Of a DNA stretch of 64,000 nt, positions 1 to 9,777 are shown piece after piece. The DNA lies in assembly GCA_035267045.1 (NCBI GenBank), contig DATFMH010000238.1, positions 12,939 to 76,938 on the forward strand, given 5' to 3'. The notes under the pieces were generated by a model. It searched no databases and was not told where the DNA came from. It was given only the letters and a program-made list of their open reading frames with translations. The first letter of the stretch is position 1. The number at the start of each line of letters is the position of its first letter. The translations under genes and the position numbers were made by a program. This DNA is from DATFMH01 sp035267045 (GTDB taxonomy: Bacteria; Bacteroidota; Rhodothermia; Balneolales; DATFMH01).

Positions 1-94
1 GCTCAAATTGCCGGGTATAAATAGCTAAGTCTGAATAGCTATAAGAACCTGATTCTGATTTTAGAAATGGTGAATTTGGCAAGTAATGACTCAT
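1..94 (-). CDS. menE: Probable N-terminus of 2-succinylbenzoate-CoA ligase, cut by window edge
   Basis: From an ATG at 94 the minus-strand frame stays open for 31 codons to the window edge. It begins MSHYLPNSPF and continues with SYSYSDLAIY, which resembles the first strand and helix of acyl-CoA synthetases. It starts 19 bases after the menC stop on the same strand. MenE would activate the MenC product, 2-succinylbenzoate, with CoA and ATP. The family call rests mainly on position next to menC, because no AMP-binding motif lies inside the window. Another menaquinone gene or an unrelated protein remains possible. Confidence 0.45.
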   Translation of the reverse strand, partial: MSHYLPNSPFLKSESGSYSYSDLAIYTRQFE

Positions 95-113
95 AATCAG
101 ATCACATTAAAAG

Positions 114-1199
114 TTACGAGACTCCAAACTCAATCTCTTCCAGCAAGTTCAAATCAGGTTCCAAACCGATCCCCCGCCCGCCGGGTATATGGTAAGACCC
201 ATGTATAAGACATGAAGAGTCATCAAGTATATCATTCTTGAAATATTTACCGGTTGCGAGTCCATGTGCATACTTGCTACTTCCCATAATGGAAGCCAGA
301 TGAGCTGTCGCCAAACGTCCAACACCTGATTCAAGGGAGGTAGTAAAAACCGTTTCAATATCTTTTTCGTGAGCTTCATTTACGATTTGAAAAATGTCAT
401 CCAGGCTGCCAATTAACATTGGCTTTAAAACGAGAACATCAACGGCATCCAGGTCTATTAGTTTTCCAACCGCTTCTTTATTTGTTGCGGCTTCATCTGC
501 CGCAATAGGAACATTGGTTATTCTTTTAATTTCAGCCAGACCTTTAATGTTCTCACTCTCAACAGGTTGCTCACAATATTCTATATTAAGATGAGATAGT
601 TTATGTAAGTTTTGTATGGCTTCATTAACCTGCCATGCCTGATTTGCATCCAGGCGAATATTTGCTGACGGCAGTGTATTTCGTATTTCCTCAACTATCT
701 TTAATTCCTTTTCAAAATCCCAGCCGATCTTAAACTTGAATGTCCGGTAACCTTCCGACCACGATTGTTTACAATCATCAATGATATTTGGCAAATCTCC
801 TAACCCAAAAACCGTATTGACAGGTACGGTGTCTGTTTTTTTCGCCGATATATGAGTATTGAAAGGAATTCCGCGTTTTTTGGATAACCGGTCAAACAGA
901 AAAGTGTCAAGGCCGAATCGTAAACTCGGATAAAGATCGAGTGAGTCAGCAAAGGTTTTCCAATCAGCATAACTCTTATCCTGCATGAAATAGCGATCGA
1001 TGGTATTCTGATATTTGACGAGTTGATCTATAACATCTGTAAGAGATTCTTTCGAATAGCCGGGGAGAGGAGCAACATCACCATAACATGAAAAAGCAAG
1101 ATAATCACAGTTTATCAATAATCCTTCACGTTCGGTAAAGCTACATTGAGCTGTATGTAACGGTTGATGAAATGTTAATTTGTATTGGAAAAATTTCAT
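114..1199 (-). CDS. menC: o-Succinylbenzoate synthase
   Basis: Enolase-superfamily enzyme (361 aa) that dehydrates SHCHC to 2-succinylbenzoate in menaquinone synthesis, acting in the cytoplasm. The capping domain is at about 1-120 and the barrel at about 125-350. Visible catalytic residues are the KxK pair K155/K157 (FKFKIG), metal ligands D184 (RLDANQAW), E210 (YCEQP) and D235 (AADEA), and the barrel lysine K259 (LVLKP). This is the complete OSBS set and the length is normal. It follows menA by 132 bases on the same strand and precedes the probable menE. Related muconate-lactonising or dipeptide-epimerase functions are less likely, given menA next door. Confidence 0.92.
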   Translation of the reverse strand: MKFFQYKLTFHQPLHTAQCSFTEREGLLINCDYLAFSCYGDVAPLPGYSKESLTDVIDQLVKYQNTIDRYFMQDKSYADWKTFADSLDLYPSLRFGLDTFLFDRLSKKRGIPFNTHISAKKTDTVPVNTVFGLGDLPNIIDDCKQSWSEGYRTFKFKIGWDFEKELKIVEEIRNTLPSANIRLDANQAWQVNEAIQNLHKLSHLNIEYCEQPVESENIKGLAEIKRITNVPIAADEAATNKEAVGKLIDLDAVDVLVLKPMLIGSLDDIFQIVNEAHEKDIETVFTTSLESGVGRLATAHLASIMGSSKYAHGLATGKYFKNDILDDSSCLIHGSYHIPGGRGIGLEPDLNLLEEIEFGVS

Positions 1200-1331
1200 T
1201 TAAGAACTAAATCGTTGAAAAATTTGGGAGGATCTTGAAAAAATATCATTTGATTTCATTTATTTATAAAAAGTTTTAATCTGTAACAACAACCACGATT
1301 AGTCAAAGGGTTGGTAAAATAACTTATCACT

Positions 1332-2219
1332 TCATGAAAATATAAGTCCTACACTGAACAGCAAACCAAATAGCACCATAAATTGAGCTGTTCGTTCAAG
1401 AATCCTGTTGAAATTAGCTTTATCCCTTTCCTGCCAGATACTCATAATTAATTTTACAGCAAAAGGAATTGTAATGAAAGGCAGAAATATTATCCAGTTG
1501 AGGTTATCTCTGATAAACAGATGCGGCGGAATGGCAAAGCTTAGAAGAATCATGACAAAATATTCCCATCTAAGGGCGTTTTCGCCAAATATCACACCAA
1601 GGGTACGTTTACCGGCAGGTTTATCTGTTTCAATATCACGAAGATTATTAATTACTAAAATATTGGTGGATAGAGCGCCCGCCGGTATTGAAACCCAGAA
1701 AGCCAGTGTTGACCAATGCAGGGCATTAACATAATATGTACCCATAACAGCTATTATCCCAAAAAAGATAAAGACAAAAATATCACCGAGTCCATTATAT
1801 CCCAGGGGATAAGGCCCTCCGGTATAGGCAATTCCAAAGATGAGGGATAAAATACCGATTACGAGAATAACCCAGCCGGCGAGCCAGACAAGATACAAGC
1901 CCAAAATGAATGCAAGGCTCATTGTTATAACGGTAGCACGCATCATGACTTTTGGTGTAATGAGTCCCGTTGCCGTAGCCCTTGTAAAGCCCACACGAGA
2001 ATTGTTATCGGCACCTTTCTTAGCATCGTAATAATCATTTGCAAAATTGGTGCCGATTTGAATAAGAAAAGCACATAACATAGCCACAATGGTGGATGCC
2101 GGGTTAAAGGATCCATCGCTGTAAGCCAATGATGAACCTAAGAGTACAGGGACGAATGCTGCGGCCAGAGTTTTGGGGCGTGCCGCTTCGATCCATATGT
2201 TAATTTTGTTTTTATTCAC
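1332..2219 (-). CDS. menA: 1,4-Dihydroxy-2-naphthoate polyprenyltransferase
   Basis: UbiA-family integral membrane prenyltransferase (295 aa) that attaches the isoprenoid tail to dihydroxynaphthoate, giving demethylmenaquinone. The first Asp-rich motif is NDYYDAKKGAD at residues 61-71 and the second is NNLRDIETDK at 191-200. Together they bind Mg-diphosphate. About eight or nine hydrophobic helices are visible. Upstream lies the 300-base divergent region shared with glutamine synthetase, so this is probably the first gene of a menA-menC-menE transcript. MenA proper fits better than UbiA because of the adjacent menC. Confidence 0.93.
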   Translation of the reverse strand: MNKNKINIWIEAARPKTLAAAFVPVLLGSSLAYSDGSFNPASTIVAMLCAFLIQIGTNFANDYYDAKKGADNNSRVGFTRATATGLITPKVMMRATVITMSLAFILGLYLVWLAGWVILVIGILSLIFGIAYTGGPYPLGYNGLGDIFVFIFFGIIAVMGTYYVNALHWSTLAFWVSIPAGALSTNILVINNLRDIETDKPAGKRTLGVIFGENALRWEYFVMILLSFAIPPHLFIRDNLNWIIFLPFITIPFAVKLIMSIWQERDKANFNRILERTAQFMVLFGLLFSVGLIFS

Positions 2220-2519
2220 TATAAATTTTTTGATATCTGATAATTATAATAACCAGTAAGAGTTACCGGTTAAATATTTTCGGATGGTAATTTAATATTT
2301 CTAAATAGAGAAATCACCTATACACTTAGATAGTTAGGTAAATAGATCCATTCATTTTTATCAACTTTATTAATTTAATTAAAAGCGGTTCCAATTTTAA
2401 ATAATTATGTTTTATTTATTAAATATATATTTATTGTTAGATATAAATGGAATTATGACTAAAATGTGTTATAATAAACGTAATTTGTAAATAAAAACCG
2501 ATAAACATCTACAAAATCC
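2220..2519. other. Divergent intergenic region menA / glnN
   Basis: This AT-rich 300-base stretch must hold the start signals for both flanking genes. The only distinct element seen is the AAAAGCGGTTCCAA site at 2381-2394. No open frame or stable hairpin was found. Confidence 0.6.
2381..2394 (+). promoter_or_regulatory. AAAAGCGSTT-type operator-like site before glnN
   Basis: AAAAGCGGTTCCAA lies 125 bases before the glutamine synthetase ATG. Closely similar 14-mers occur before the ilv leader (13521), susC1 (34722) and susC2 (41026). The half-palindromic form around a central CG recalls LacI/CcpA-class sites. The cognate protein is unknown. Confidence 0.3.
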
Positions 2520-4709
2520 ATGAGCAAATCATATCCCAGATACGATACATTAGCTGCAGTTAAAGATTGGAAAATGGGTAAGAATGGTATCCAACCCATG
2601 ACACCTCAGAATATTACACAGATTTTTGGTGAAAACACCTTAACTCTGGATATTCTTAAGGAACGGTTACCGAAGTCTGTTTGGAAAGATTTAAAAAAGA
2701 CTTTGTATGAGAATGAACAGATAAGCCACCCAACAGCTGATGCTGTTGCTGTAGTCATGAAAGATTGGGCCATCGAAAAAGGCGCAACTCACTTTACTCA
2801 CTGGTTTCAACCATTAACAGGATTAACAGCTGAGAAACATGACAGTTTTATAACCCCTAACCAGGGTGGTGGAGCCGTCGCTGAGTTTTCTGGCAAGGAT
2901 TTGATCCAGGGTGAACCGGATGCTTCAAGTTTTCCGAGTGGTGGATTGCGGGCCACATTCGAAGCACGAGGTTACACCGCATGGGATCCAACATCACCGG
3001 CTTTTATCGTTGAAAATGAAAATGGATCTGTTTTATGTATACCAACAGCATTTGCTTCGTGGACAGGTGCGGCATTAGATCATAAAACACCGTTATTACG
3101 TTCTGTAGACGCTTTAAATAAACAAGCCATGCGTGCTTTGAAGTTATTTGATGGCGATGGCGTAAGTAAAGTCGAATCAACTGTAGGTTTTGAGCAGGAA
3201 TATTTTCTCATTGATCAGGAATTTTTCTATCGGCGCCCCGACCTGGTGATGACCGGTCGTACTCTTTTCGGTGCCCAGCCACCAAGAGGACAGGAGTTGG
3301 ATGACCATTATTTCGGATCCATACCCGACCGTGTGCTTTCTTTCATGCTTGAAGCGGAAAGAGAATTATACCGTTTGGGAGTACCGGTTAAAACACGTCA
3401 TAACGAGGTTGCTCCCGGCCAGTATGAGATTGCCCCAATATATGAAATGGCCAATGTAGCTGCCGATCATCAACAACTTACAATGCTGACGCTTAAGCGT
3501 ATAGCCCGTAAATACGGCCTCGATTGTGTTCTGCATGAAAAACCATTTGCCGGACTTAATGGTAGTGGAAAACACACGAATTGGTCGTTAGCTACCGATA
3601 CCGGTAAAAACCTATTGGATCCGGGTGATAATCCTCATTCCAATATGATTTTCTTGTTTTTCTGTTCGGCCGTTATTAAAGCTGTATATGAGCATCAGGA
3701 TCTGCTTCGGATATCAATTTCCGGAGCTGGAAACGATCATCGTCTGGGAGCCAATGAAGCACCACCTGCTATTATATCTATTTTTGTCGGTGATCAATTA
3801 CAGGATGTATTTGATCAAATTATGAAAGGTGAGGCCAAGAGCTCAAAACAAGGTGGTATTCTGGGTCTTGGTACGCCAACATTACCGAAACTACCCAAAC
3901 ATGCCGGAGATCGTAATCGTACTTCTCCTTTTGCATTTACGGGTAATAAATTTGAGTTTCGTGCTGTGGGATCAAGTCAATCTGTGTCTTTTCCGGTTGT
4001 TGTTTTAAATACCATTGTAGCCGACGCCATTGAAAAAATGTGCGATCAAATGGATAAAGAATTTAAGGATGGTAAATCAACGGAAGAGGCTTTGGAGAGT
4101 GTTCTTAACAGCACTTTAAATGAATCCGGTAAAGTTATCTTCAACGGTGATGGTTATTCTGAAGAATGGAAAAAAGAGGCAGAAAAACGCGGTTTACTGA
4201 ATCTGCCGAATACTCTTGATGCTCTTGATTTATTTGATTCAAGAGATAACATCTCATTATTTGAGAAATATAAAGTCCTTTCTAAAGAAGAGCTGAGTTC
4301 ACGGCTTGAAATCATGTTGGATCAATATTTCAAAACAATAAATATAGAGGCCGAGACCACTGCCAATATTGTTAAAACAATGATCATTCCGGGATCCATT
4401 CGTTATCTCAATGAACTCCTGGCTGCGAGTGACAGGGGTAAAGCGATGTCGTTTGATACAATAGGTACCCAAAATGTCATCAATAAAGTTAACGACGGTA
4501 TCAATGAATTGGTAGCAGCCGCTGACGAACTTGATAAAGTGAATGCCGAACTTGGCGGTGACACCATATTGGAGAAAGCTCAACATATGTTGAAAAATGT
4601 CATCCCCAAAATGAATGCCGTACGGGAAGCAACAGATAAACTTGAAGGGGTAGTTGCCGATGATTACTGGCCGTTACCTACTTACCGGGAGATGTTGTAC
4701 CTGAAGTAA
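2520..4709 (+). CDS. glnN: Glutamine synthetase type III
   Basis: GSIII enzyme (729 aa) that condenses ammonia and glutamate to glutamine with ATP. GSIII proteins are about 700-730 aa, against about 450-470 for GSI, and this length fits. The N-terminal GSIII region carries THWFQPLTGLTAEKHDSF at about 93-110. The catalytic core shows EQEYFLID, NGSGKHTNWS and EFRAVGSSQS, the GSIII forms of the substrate and ATP motifs. The long C-terminal helical extension (about 550-729) is typical. It is a single-gene transcript ending at the terminator at 4731. Nitrogen control is likely, but no PII or two-component genes are nearby. Confidence 0.95.
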   Translation: MSKSYPRYDTLAAVKDWKMGKNGIQPMTPQNITQIFGENTLTLDILKERLPKSVWKDLKKTLYENEQISHPTADAVAVVMKDWAIEKGATHFTHWFQPLTGLTAEKHDSFITPNQGGGAVAEFSGKDLIQGEPDASSFPSGGLRATFEARGYTAWDPTSPAFIVENENGSVLCIPTAFASWTGAALDHKTPLLRSVDALNKQAMRALKLFDGDGVSKVESTVGFEQEYFLIDQEFFYRRPDLVMTGRTLFGAQPPRGQELDDHYFGSIPDRVLSFMLEAERELYRLGVPVKTRHNEVAPGQYEIAPIYEMANVAADHQQLTMLTLKRIARKYGLDCVLHEKPFAGLNGSGKHTNWSLATDTGKNLLDPGDNPHSNMIFLFFCSAVIKAVYEHQDLLRISISGAGNDHRLGANEAPPAIISIFVGDQLQDVFDQIMKGEAKSSKQGGILGLGTPTLPKLPKHAGDRNRTSPFAFTGNKFEFRAVGSSQSVSFPVVVLNTIVADAIEKMCDQMDKEFKDGKSTEEALESVLNSTLNESGKVIFNGDGYSEEWKKEAEKRGLLNLPNTLDALDLFDSRDNISLFEKYKVLSKEELSSRLEIMLDQYFKTINIEAETTANIVKTMIIPGSIRYLNELLAASDRGKAMSFDTIGTQNVINKVNDGINELVAAADELDKVNAELGGDTILEKAQHMLKNVIPKMNAVREATDKLEGVVADDYWPLPTYREMLYLK

Positions 4710-4730
4710 TTGTTTAATTATAATCGACTC

Positions 4731-4768
4731 AAAAAAGCCCTGTTGTTTAAAATGACAGGGCTTTTTCT
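4731..4768 (+). terminator. Rho-independent terminator after glnN
   Basis: GCCCTGT (4737-4743) pairs perfectly with ACAGGGC (4755-4761). It is preceded by six A and followed by five T, so it could also stop transcription from the other side. Confidence 0.9.
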
Positions 4769-4905
4769 TAATACAGATTCCGGTTTTATAACTCCTGCCG
4801 TTCTATTTAATATCGAGATAACAGAACAGATTTATCCATGAGGCGGGATAACTAACACCCTAATGTTCGAAAAAAAAGGGCACTTAATAAAACGTTAATT
4901 ATTTT

Positions 4906-4942
4906 CCTTTGTGCCTTTGTGCCTTTGTGCCTTTGTGCCTTT
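4906..4942. repeat. 8-bp tandem repeat, CCTTTGTG x 4.6
   Basis: Four full copies and a partial fifth copy of CCTTTGTG stand head to tail without mismatch, between the glnN terminator and the 3' end of the aminotransferase gene. No coding function is visible. Copy number could vary by slippage. Confidence 0.9.
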
Positions 4943-4977
4943 AAAATATACAATGCTCTATGCCCCTGCGCTTTTCT

Positions 4978-6162
4978 TCATACTTTTATCTCAAATGCCT
5001 TTTTCATCCCTCTTACAGCCTGATGGATTCGTTGATCATTTTCGATGAGGGCGAAGCGTACGTATTCATCACCATGGTGACCAAATCCTATACCAGGAGA
5101 AACGGCAACTTTGGCCTCTTTAAGCAAAAACTTTGAAAATTCGAGGGACCCCATTTCCCGGAAATGTTCGGGTATGCGTCCCCAGACAAACATCGTCGCT
5201 TTCGGTTTTTTGACCTCCCAGCCAATACGTTGCAATGATTCTATCAATACGTCCCGGCGATTTTGATAAAGGTCACTAATCTCCCTGGCATATGAATCAC
5301 CATTATTAAGTGCCTCAATAGCCGCAATCTGGACGGGTTGGAAGATACCGTAATCCAGATAGCTTTTTATTCTTTGCAGTGCTGATATCAGGTCCTTATT
5401 ACCGGCACAAAAACCAACACGCCATCCCGGCATATTGTAACTTTTGGATAGCGTGAATGTTTCAACTCCTATTTTCCGTGCCTCGGGTATCTGAAGTAAA
5501 CTGGGAGCTTTGTATCCATCAAAACAGAGATCGGCGTAGGCCAGATCATGGATAACAAGCAGATTATGTTCAAGGGCAAAATCAACAACTTGTTGGAAAA
5601 AATTGAGATCAACTACTTCTGTTGTTGGATTATGCGGGAAGTTCAGGATCAACATTTTGGGACGCGGCCAGCTTTGATTATATGCTTCCTCCAGCCGTAC
5701 AAAAAAATCATCACCCTGTTCCAGGGGTACTTGCCTCAGGTCGCCGCCGGCTATAACTACGGAATAGGCATGAATTGGGTAAGTCGGATCCGGGCATAAT
5801 ACGATATCTCCCTGATCGATAGTACCCAGCACAAGATGAGCAAGGCCTTCTTTGGATCCCATGGTTACTACGGCTTCTGACTCAGGGTCCAGATCAACAT
5901 CATAATGCCTTTTATACCAATCCGTCAATGCCAGCCTCAGTTTATAAATCCCACGTGATACAGAATACCTGTGGTTATGAGGCTTCCCGGCCGCTTCTAC
6001 CAACTTGTCCACAATTGGCTGGGGGGTTGGCTGGTCGGGATTACCCATACTCATATCAACGATATCTTCTCCTGCCCGGCGAGCCTTCATTTTCATCTCA
6101 TTGGTGACGGCAAAAGCGTATGGCGGTAATCGTTTTATACGATTAAATTCATGAGAGTTCAT
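4978..6162 (-). CDS. alaC: AlaC-like PLP aminotransferase (class I/II)
   Basis: Fold-type I aminotransferase (394 aa), closest in pattern to alanine transaminase AlaC/YfdZ and LL-DAP-aminotransferase-like enzymes. The PLP lysine is K240 in TLSKSYNMPGWRVG. Cofactor contacts are N178 (NFPHNPT), D206 and Y209 (HDLAYAD), with the carboxylate arginine near the C-terminus. It is the last gene of the ilvD-to-alaC run, 44 bases after pheA. That position would also allow a role as an aromatic or glutamate-pyruvate aminotransferase. The substrate cannot be fixed from sequence alone. Confidence 0.75.
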   Translation of the reverse strand: MNSHEFNRIKRLPPYAFAVTNEMKMKARRAGEDIVDMSMGNPDQPTPQPIVDKLVEAAGKPHNHRYSVSRGIYKLRLALTDWYKRHYDVDLDPESEAVVTMGSKEGLAHLVLGTIDQGDIVLCPDPTYPIHAYSVVIAGGDLRQVPLEQGDDFFVRLEEAYNQSWPRPKMLILNFPHNPTTEVVDLNFFQQVVDFALEHNLLVIHDLAYADLCFDGYKAPSLLQIPEARKIGVETFTLSKSYNMPGWRVGFCAGNKDLISALQRIKSYLDYGIFQPVQIAAIEALNNGDSYAREISDLYQNRRDVLIESLQRIGWEVKKPKATMFVWGRIPEHFREMGSLEFSKFLLKEAKVAVSPGIGFGHHGDEYVRFALIENDQRIHQAVRGMKKAFEIKV

Positions 6163-6206
6163 ATCCTGTGTTTTTTGGTATGAAAATATCTAATGCGGAG
6201 AATTTA

Positions 6207-7388
6207 TTAGTTTTGTACTTCATTATGGGGACTCTGTGCAACATCCTCGCTTTTGGGTTGAATTGGGTAACATCCCAATATTTTTACGAAACTTGCATGT
6301 CGATCCAGTTCCTCAAGGGCTTTTGATACATCCGGATTATTGGCATTTCCCTCAATATCCAGATAGAACAAATATTGCCACGGGACATTTGGCCGGGGAC
6401 GGGATTCGAGCTTAGTCATGTTGATGCCATTATCACCTATTACTCTAAGTGAGTTCATCAGTGCCCCTTTCTGATGATTAGTAGCAATGACCAATGAGGT
6501 CTTACAGGGTAATTGTGGATCACAATACACCGGATCTCTGGCAACAATTACAAATCGCGTATAGTTTTGGGTCTGATTGGCTATATCTCTTTCCAGAATT
6601 TGCAGGCCATATCGTTCCGCAGCCTGGGTTCCTGCTATAGCTGCTTGCGAGAGATCACCATCCTCCTGTACTTTCCTGGCTGCCATGGCAGTATCGATAT
6701 ACGATTCAACTTTACTATAAGGTAACCGGGATAAAAAGCGGCTGCACTGGGCTAAAGCCTGCGGATGTGAAATAATCCTTTTGATATGTGTAAGAGGTAC
6801 TTTGCGAATACCTAACAGACAGTGACGGACCCTGAGTACTTCTTCACCGATGATCACCAGTGAACTATCTCCCAGTAAATCATATGTCTCATTTATGGAA
6901 CCGGCAGTTGTGTTTTCTACAGGCAGGACTGCTGCATCGACTTTCCCTTCTTCAACAGCTTTACCCGCTTCGTGAAATGTATCGAATCCGCAGGTATCAA
7001 TTTTAGCATAACGTTCACTGAAATGCCGGTATGCCGTCTGATGACTGTATGAACCGACAGTACCCTGATACGCCACGGATATTCTTTTATCTGATGGAAT
7101 ATCGTTATGATAATCCATTAAGGCATGAGTCTGTGATCTGACAGAGTGATTGATGATCTCCCGAAAAATCTGTTCGATAAAATAACGGTCTAATCCGGAC
7201 TGACGTGCTTTGTCACCGAGTTTTGTCAGAATCTGCTCTTCTCTTTGATAATCACGTATTCTGCCTGAATTTTGTTTCTTCAGTTTAAAGACATCTTCAA
7301 CAACTTTTTGGCGGTCAGCAATGGCATCTATGATTCGTTGATCAATTTCATCAAGCTGTTCTCTAATGTTTTGTAATTCTTTTTTCAT
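6207..7388 (-). CDS. pheA: Bifunctional chorismate mutase / prephenate dehydratase
   Basis: P-protein (393 aa) converting chorismate to prephenate and then phenylpyruvate for phenylalanine. An AroQ-type chorismate mutase helix domain is at 1-90. The prephenate dehydratase is at about 102-285, with VENTTAGSINETYDLL at 157-172 and the TRF motif at 277-279. The ACT domain at about 292-375 has ESRP at 328-331, the usual phenylalanine-binding loop, so feedback inhibition is expected. Spacing is 29 bases after thrC and 44 before the aminotransferase, which could make the final transamination partner. Confidence 0.93.
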   Translation of the reverse strand: MKKELQNIREQLDEIDQRIIDAIADRQKVVEDVFKLKKQNSGRIRDYQREEQILTKLGDKARQSGLDRYFIEQIFREIINHSVRSQTHALMDYHNDIPSDKRISVAYQGTVGSYSHQTAYRHFSERYAKIDTCGFDTFHEAGKAVEEGKVDAAVLPVENTTAGSINETYDLLGDSSLVIIGEEVLRVRHCLLGIRKVPLTHIKRIISHPQALAQCSRFLSRLPYSKVESYIDTAMAARKVQEDGDLSQAAIAGTQAAERYGLQILERDIANQTQNYTRFVIVARDPVYCDPQLPCKTSLVIATNHQKGALMNSLRVIGDNGINMTKLESRPRPNVPWQYLFYLDIEGNANNPDVSKALEELDRHASFVKILGCYPIQPKSEDVAQSPHNEVQN

Positions 7389-7417
7389 CGTTTAAATAAT
7401 TGATTGTAGGATATAAG

Positions 7418-8746
7418 TCAGATGTTTGTTACTGCGCTGTTTTCGGATTGTTCAAGCAGGAATCTTTTAAACTTATTATAAGATGGTTCCATTAAGATGG
7501 AATGTTTTTCCCGGATCATACAATCCTTTAGTGTTTGGGGCAGATCTATCTCTTTTTTAATAATCGGTTCTACAATATTTTTGAATTTTGCAGGATGAGC
7601 TGTTGCCATGATGATAACCGGTTTTTCAGGCTGATTAATCTTTTGCCGAAATTTCACTGCTGCCTGATATCCGATAGCCGTGTGGGGATCAAGCAAATAA
7701 CCGGTTTCATCGAATACCTTTTTTATCGTTTTACGTGTTTGATTATCTGTAAACGAATACCCCTTCAGGGTAGATCGCATTTCGTCGATCGAATAATTAA
7801 AAAGATATTGGATCCTGGCCAAATTACTCGGGTCACCGACATCCATGGCATTGGAAATAGTATTATGGGATTTTCGTGCCTTGAAAGTACCCTTTTCAAG
7901 ATATTCAGGGACGACATCGTTGATATTAGTGGCAATGACAAATTGATCAACCGGCATACCCATTTTCATAGCTAAAAGACCGGCCGTAACATTCCCCATA
8001 TTTCCACTGGGAACTACAAATACCGGTGGTTCGGATTCTGATTTTTGGTATTGAGCCAATGCATAGGCGTAGTAAATAGATTGAGGTAATAAACGTGCTA
8101 TATTTATGGAATTTGCCGATGACAGGTGTATTTTTTTTCTTAAATCAGTATCAGAAAAAGCCTGTTTTACCAATCGCTGACAGTCATCAAAGTTCCCTGT
8201 TATTTCTAATGCCGTTACATTTCCGCCAACCGTAGTTAACTGTTGTTCCTGCAATTCGCTGACTTTACCCTTTGGATAAAGCAGAAGAACAGAGACATTC
8301 TCCGTATTTTTGAAGCCTTGTGCCACGGCGCTTCCGGTATCACCGGATGTAGCTACGAGAATCGTTATTTTACGGCCATCAGCAAGATGTTCGAATGTTT
8401 GAGCTAAGAATCTTGCACCGAAATCCTTGAAAGCCAGTGTAGGGCCATGAAATAATTCGGTAACAAATGTTTTTGCATTTACTTTCTCAAGCGGGGCATC
8501 AAAATTAAAAGCTTTTTTTATAATAGCATGTAATGTATCCTTATCCCAGGTTTCAGAAGTATATGGATAAAGTAAAATTTGGGCTATTTCATGAAAAGAG
8601 TAACGTGATAGATTATCCCAAAAATCAGAGGGAAGAACCGGAACATATTCTGGCATATACAAACCACCATCTTCAGCGAGGCCATTTATCACAGCATCAC
8701 TAAAAATAACCGGTTTAGCTTTGTTATTTGTGCTGATATATTTCAT
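7418..8746 (-). CDS. thrC: Threonine synthase
   Basis: PLP enzyme (442 aa) converting O-phosphohomoserine to threonine. The N-terminal pattern EDGGLYMPE is typical of the family. The Schiff-base lysine is K107 in GPTLAFKDFGARF. The phosphate-cradle and PLP loops show VATSGDTGSA and PSGNMGN. It lies 38 bases after thrB and the pair act in sequence. The length matches the bacterial class of about 430-480 aa. Confidence 0.95.
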   Translation of the reverse strand: MKYISTNNKAKPVIFSDAVINGLAEDGGLYMPEYVPVLPSDFWDNLSRYSFHEIAQILLYPYTSETWDKDTLHAIIKKAFNFDAPLEKVNAKTFVTELFHGPTLAFKDFGARFLAQTFEHLADGRKITILVATSGDTGSAVAQGFKNTENVSVLLLYPKGKVSELQEQQLTTVGGNVTALEITGNFDDCQRLVKQAFSDTDLRKKIHLSSANSINIARLLPQSIYYAYALAQYQKSESEPPVFVVPSGNMGNVTAGLLAMKMGMPVDQFVIATNINDVVPEYLEKGTFKARKSHNTISNAMDVGDPSNLARIQYLFNYSIDEMRSTLKGYSFTDNQTRKTIKKVFDETGYLLDPHTAIGYQAAVKFRQKINQPEKPVIIMATAHPAKFKNIVEPIIKKEIDLPQTLKDCMIREKHSILMEPSYNKFKRFLLEQSENSAVTNI

Positions 8747-8784
8747 AAAACAGCAATTATATTCACTCCGTAATCATCAATTTT

Positions 8785-9753
8785 CTACTGATTTTTGTCT
8801 TCCTGGTCAAATGTTACACATCCTTGTTTATTTATGGGTGAAATAAACAAACTATAGGACAAACCAATTTCCTGTATGGCTTTCTCCATAGCTGAGCCCA
8901 CCTGTGTTGCCGTATCATGTCCACGGGACAACGCAAATATAGAGGGACCGGAACCGGATATACTGCATCCCAGGGCGCCACCGTCTAATGCTGCTTTTTT
9001 TATTATATCGAATCCGGGAATGAGTACAGAACGAATAGGCTCTATTATTTGATCGTGTAACGACCGGCCGATTAAGTCATAATCGTTTTTGAATAAACCC
9101 GCTACCAACGCGCCGACATTACCCCATTGTGATACGGCGTCAGCCAAACGGACTTCCTTACGAAGGATTTTGCGAGTGTCTTCTGTCCTGATCTCAATTT
9201 CTGGATGGATGACTGTACAGAATATATCATCAGGTGTTGGCAGTTCTATAACATCGAGAGGATTATTACTTCTGACAAAGATGAAACCGCCCAATAAAGA
9301 AGCCGTGGCATTGTCGGCGTGGGATGCACCACATGATACATATTCACCGGCCACTGCAAAAGGCAATAATTCTTTTTTGGAATATGGATCACCAAGTAAA
9401 TGATTCGCTGCTACTACAGCGGCAACCGCACTTGCCGCACTTGATCCCAGACCGCTACCGAGGGGCATATTTTTATAAAGTTCAAGTTCTATGCCTGTAT
9501 TATCAGATATATCCAATGACTTCAATAAGCTTGAAGCTGCTACTCCGGCTGTATTTTTATGGGCGTCCAGTGGTAAATCAGCGTTATTCCCATGAATAGC
9601 AATGATTTTGACACCGGGTTGCTTACCAAACCGTGCGACAATTTCATCACCCGGTTCATTGATGGCAAATCCCATAACATCAAAGCCGCAGCCGACATTG
9701 GCAACACTACCGGGAGCATATGCTCTTACTTCCTGTATCTCTTTATCATTCAT
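8785..9753 (-). CDS. thrB: Homoserine kinase
   Basis: GHMP-family kinase (322 aa) that phosphorylates homoserine. The ATP loop PLGSGLGSSAAS is at residues 97-108. The N-terminal APGSVANVGCGFDVMG and a C-terminal GCSISGSGPS motif are also present. It starts 24 bases after the aspartokinase stop and is followed by thrC, the standard thr operon order. Its last codons share an exact 17-base match with DNA upstream of ilvD (13215-13231). Confidence 0.95.
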   Translation of the reverse strand: MNDKEIQEVRAYAPGSVANVGCGFDVMGFAINEPGDEIVARFGKQPGVKIIAIHGNNADLPLDAHKNTAGVAASSLLKSLDISDNTGIELELYKNMPLGSGLGSSAASAVAAVVAANHLLGDPYSKKELLPFAVAGEYVSCGASHADNATASLLGGFIFVRSNNPLDVIELPTPDDIFCTVIHPEIEIRTEDTRKILRKEVRLADAVSQWGNVGALVAGLFKNDYDLIGRSLHDQIIEPIRSVLIPGFDIIKKAALDGGALGCSISGSGPSIFALSRGHDTATQVGSAMEKAIQEIGLSYSLFISPINKQGCVTFDQEDKNQ

Positions 9754-9777
9754 ATCATTAGAATGATGTTACAATGT

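Noticed and set aside
4887..4900. AAACGTTAAT as an operator of the PUL regulon
   Set aside because: Only 8 of 14 positions match and it lies between two convergent gene ends.
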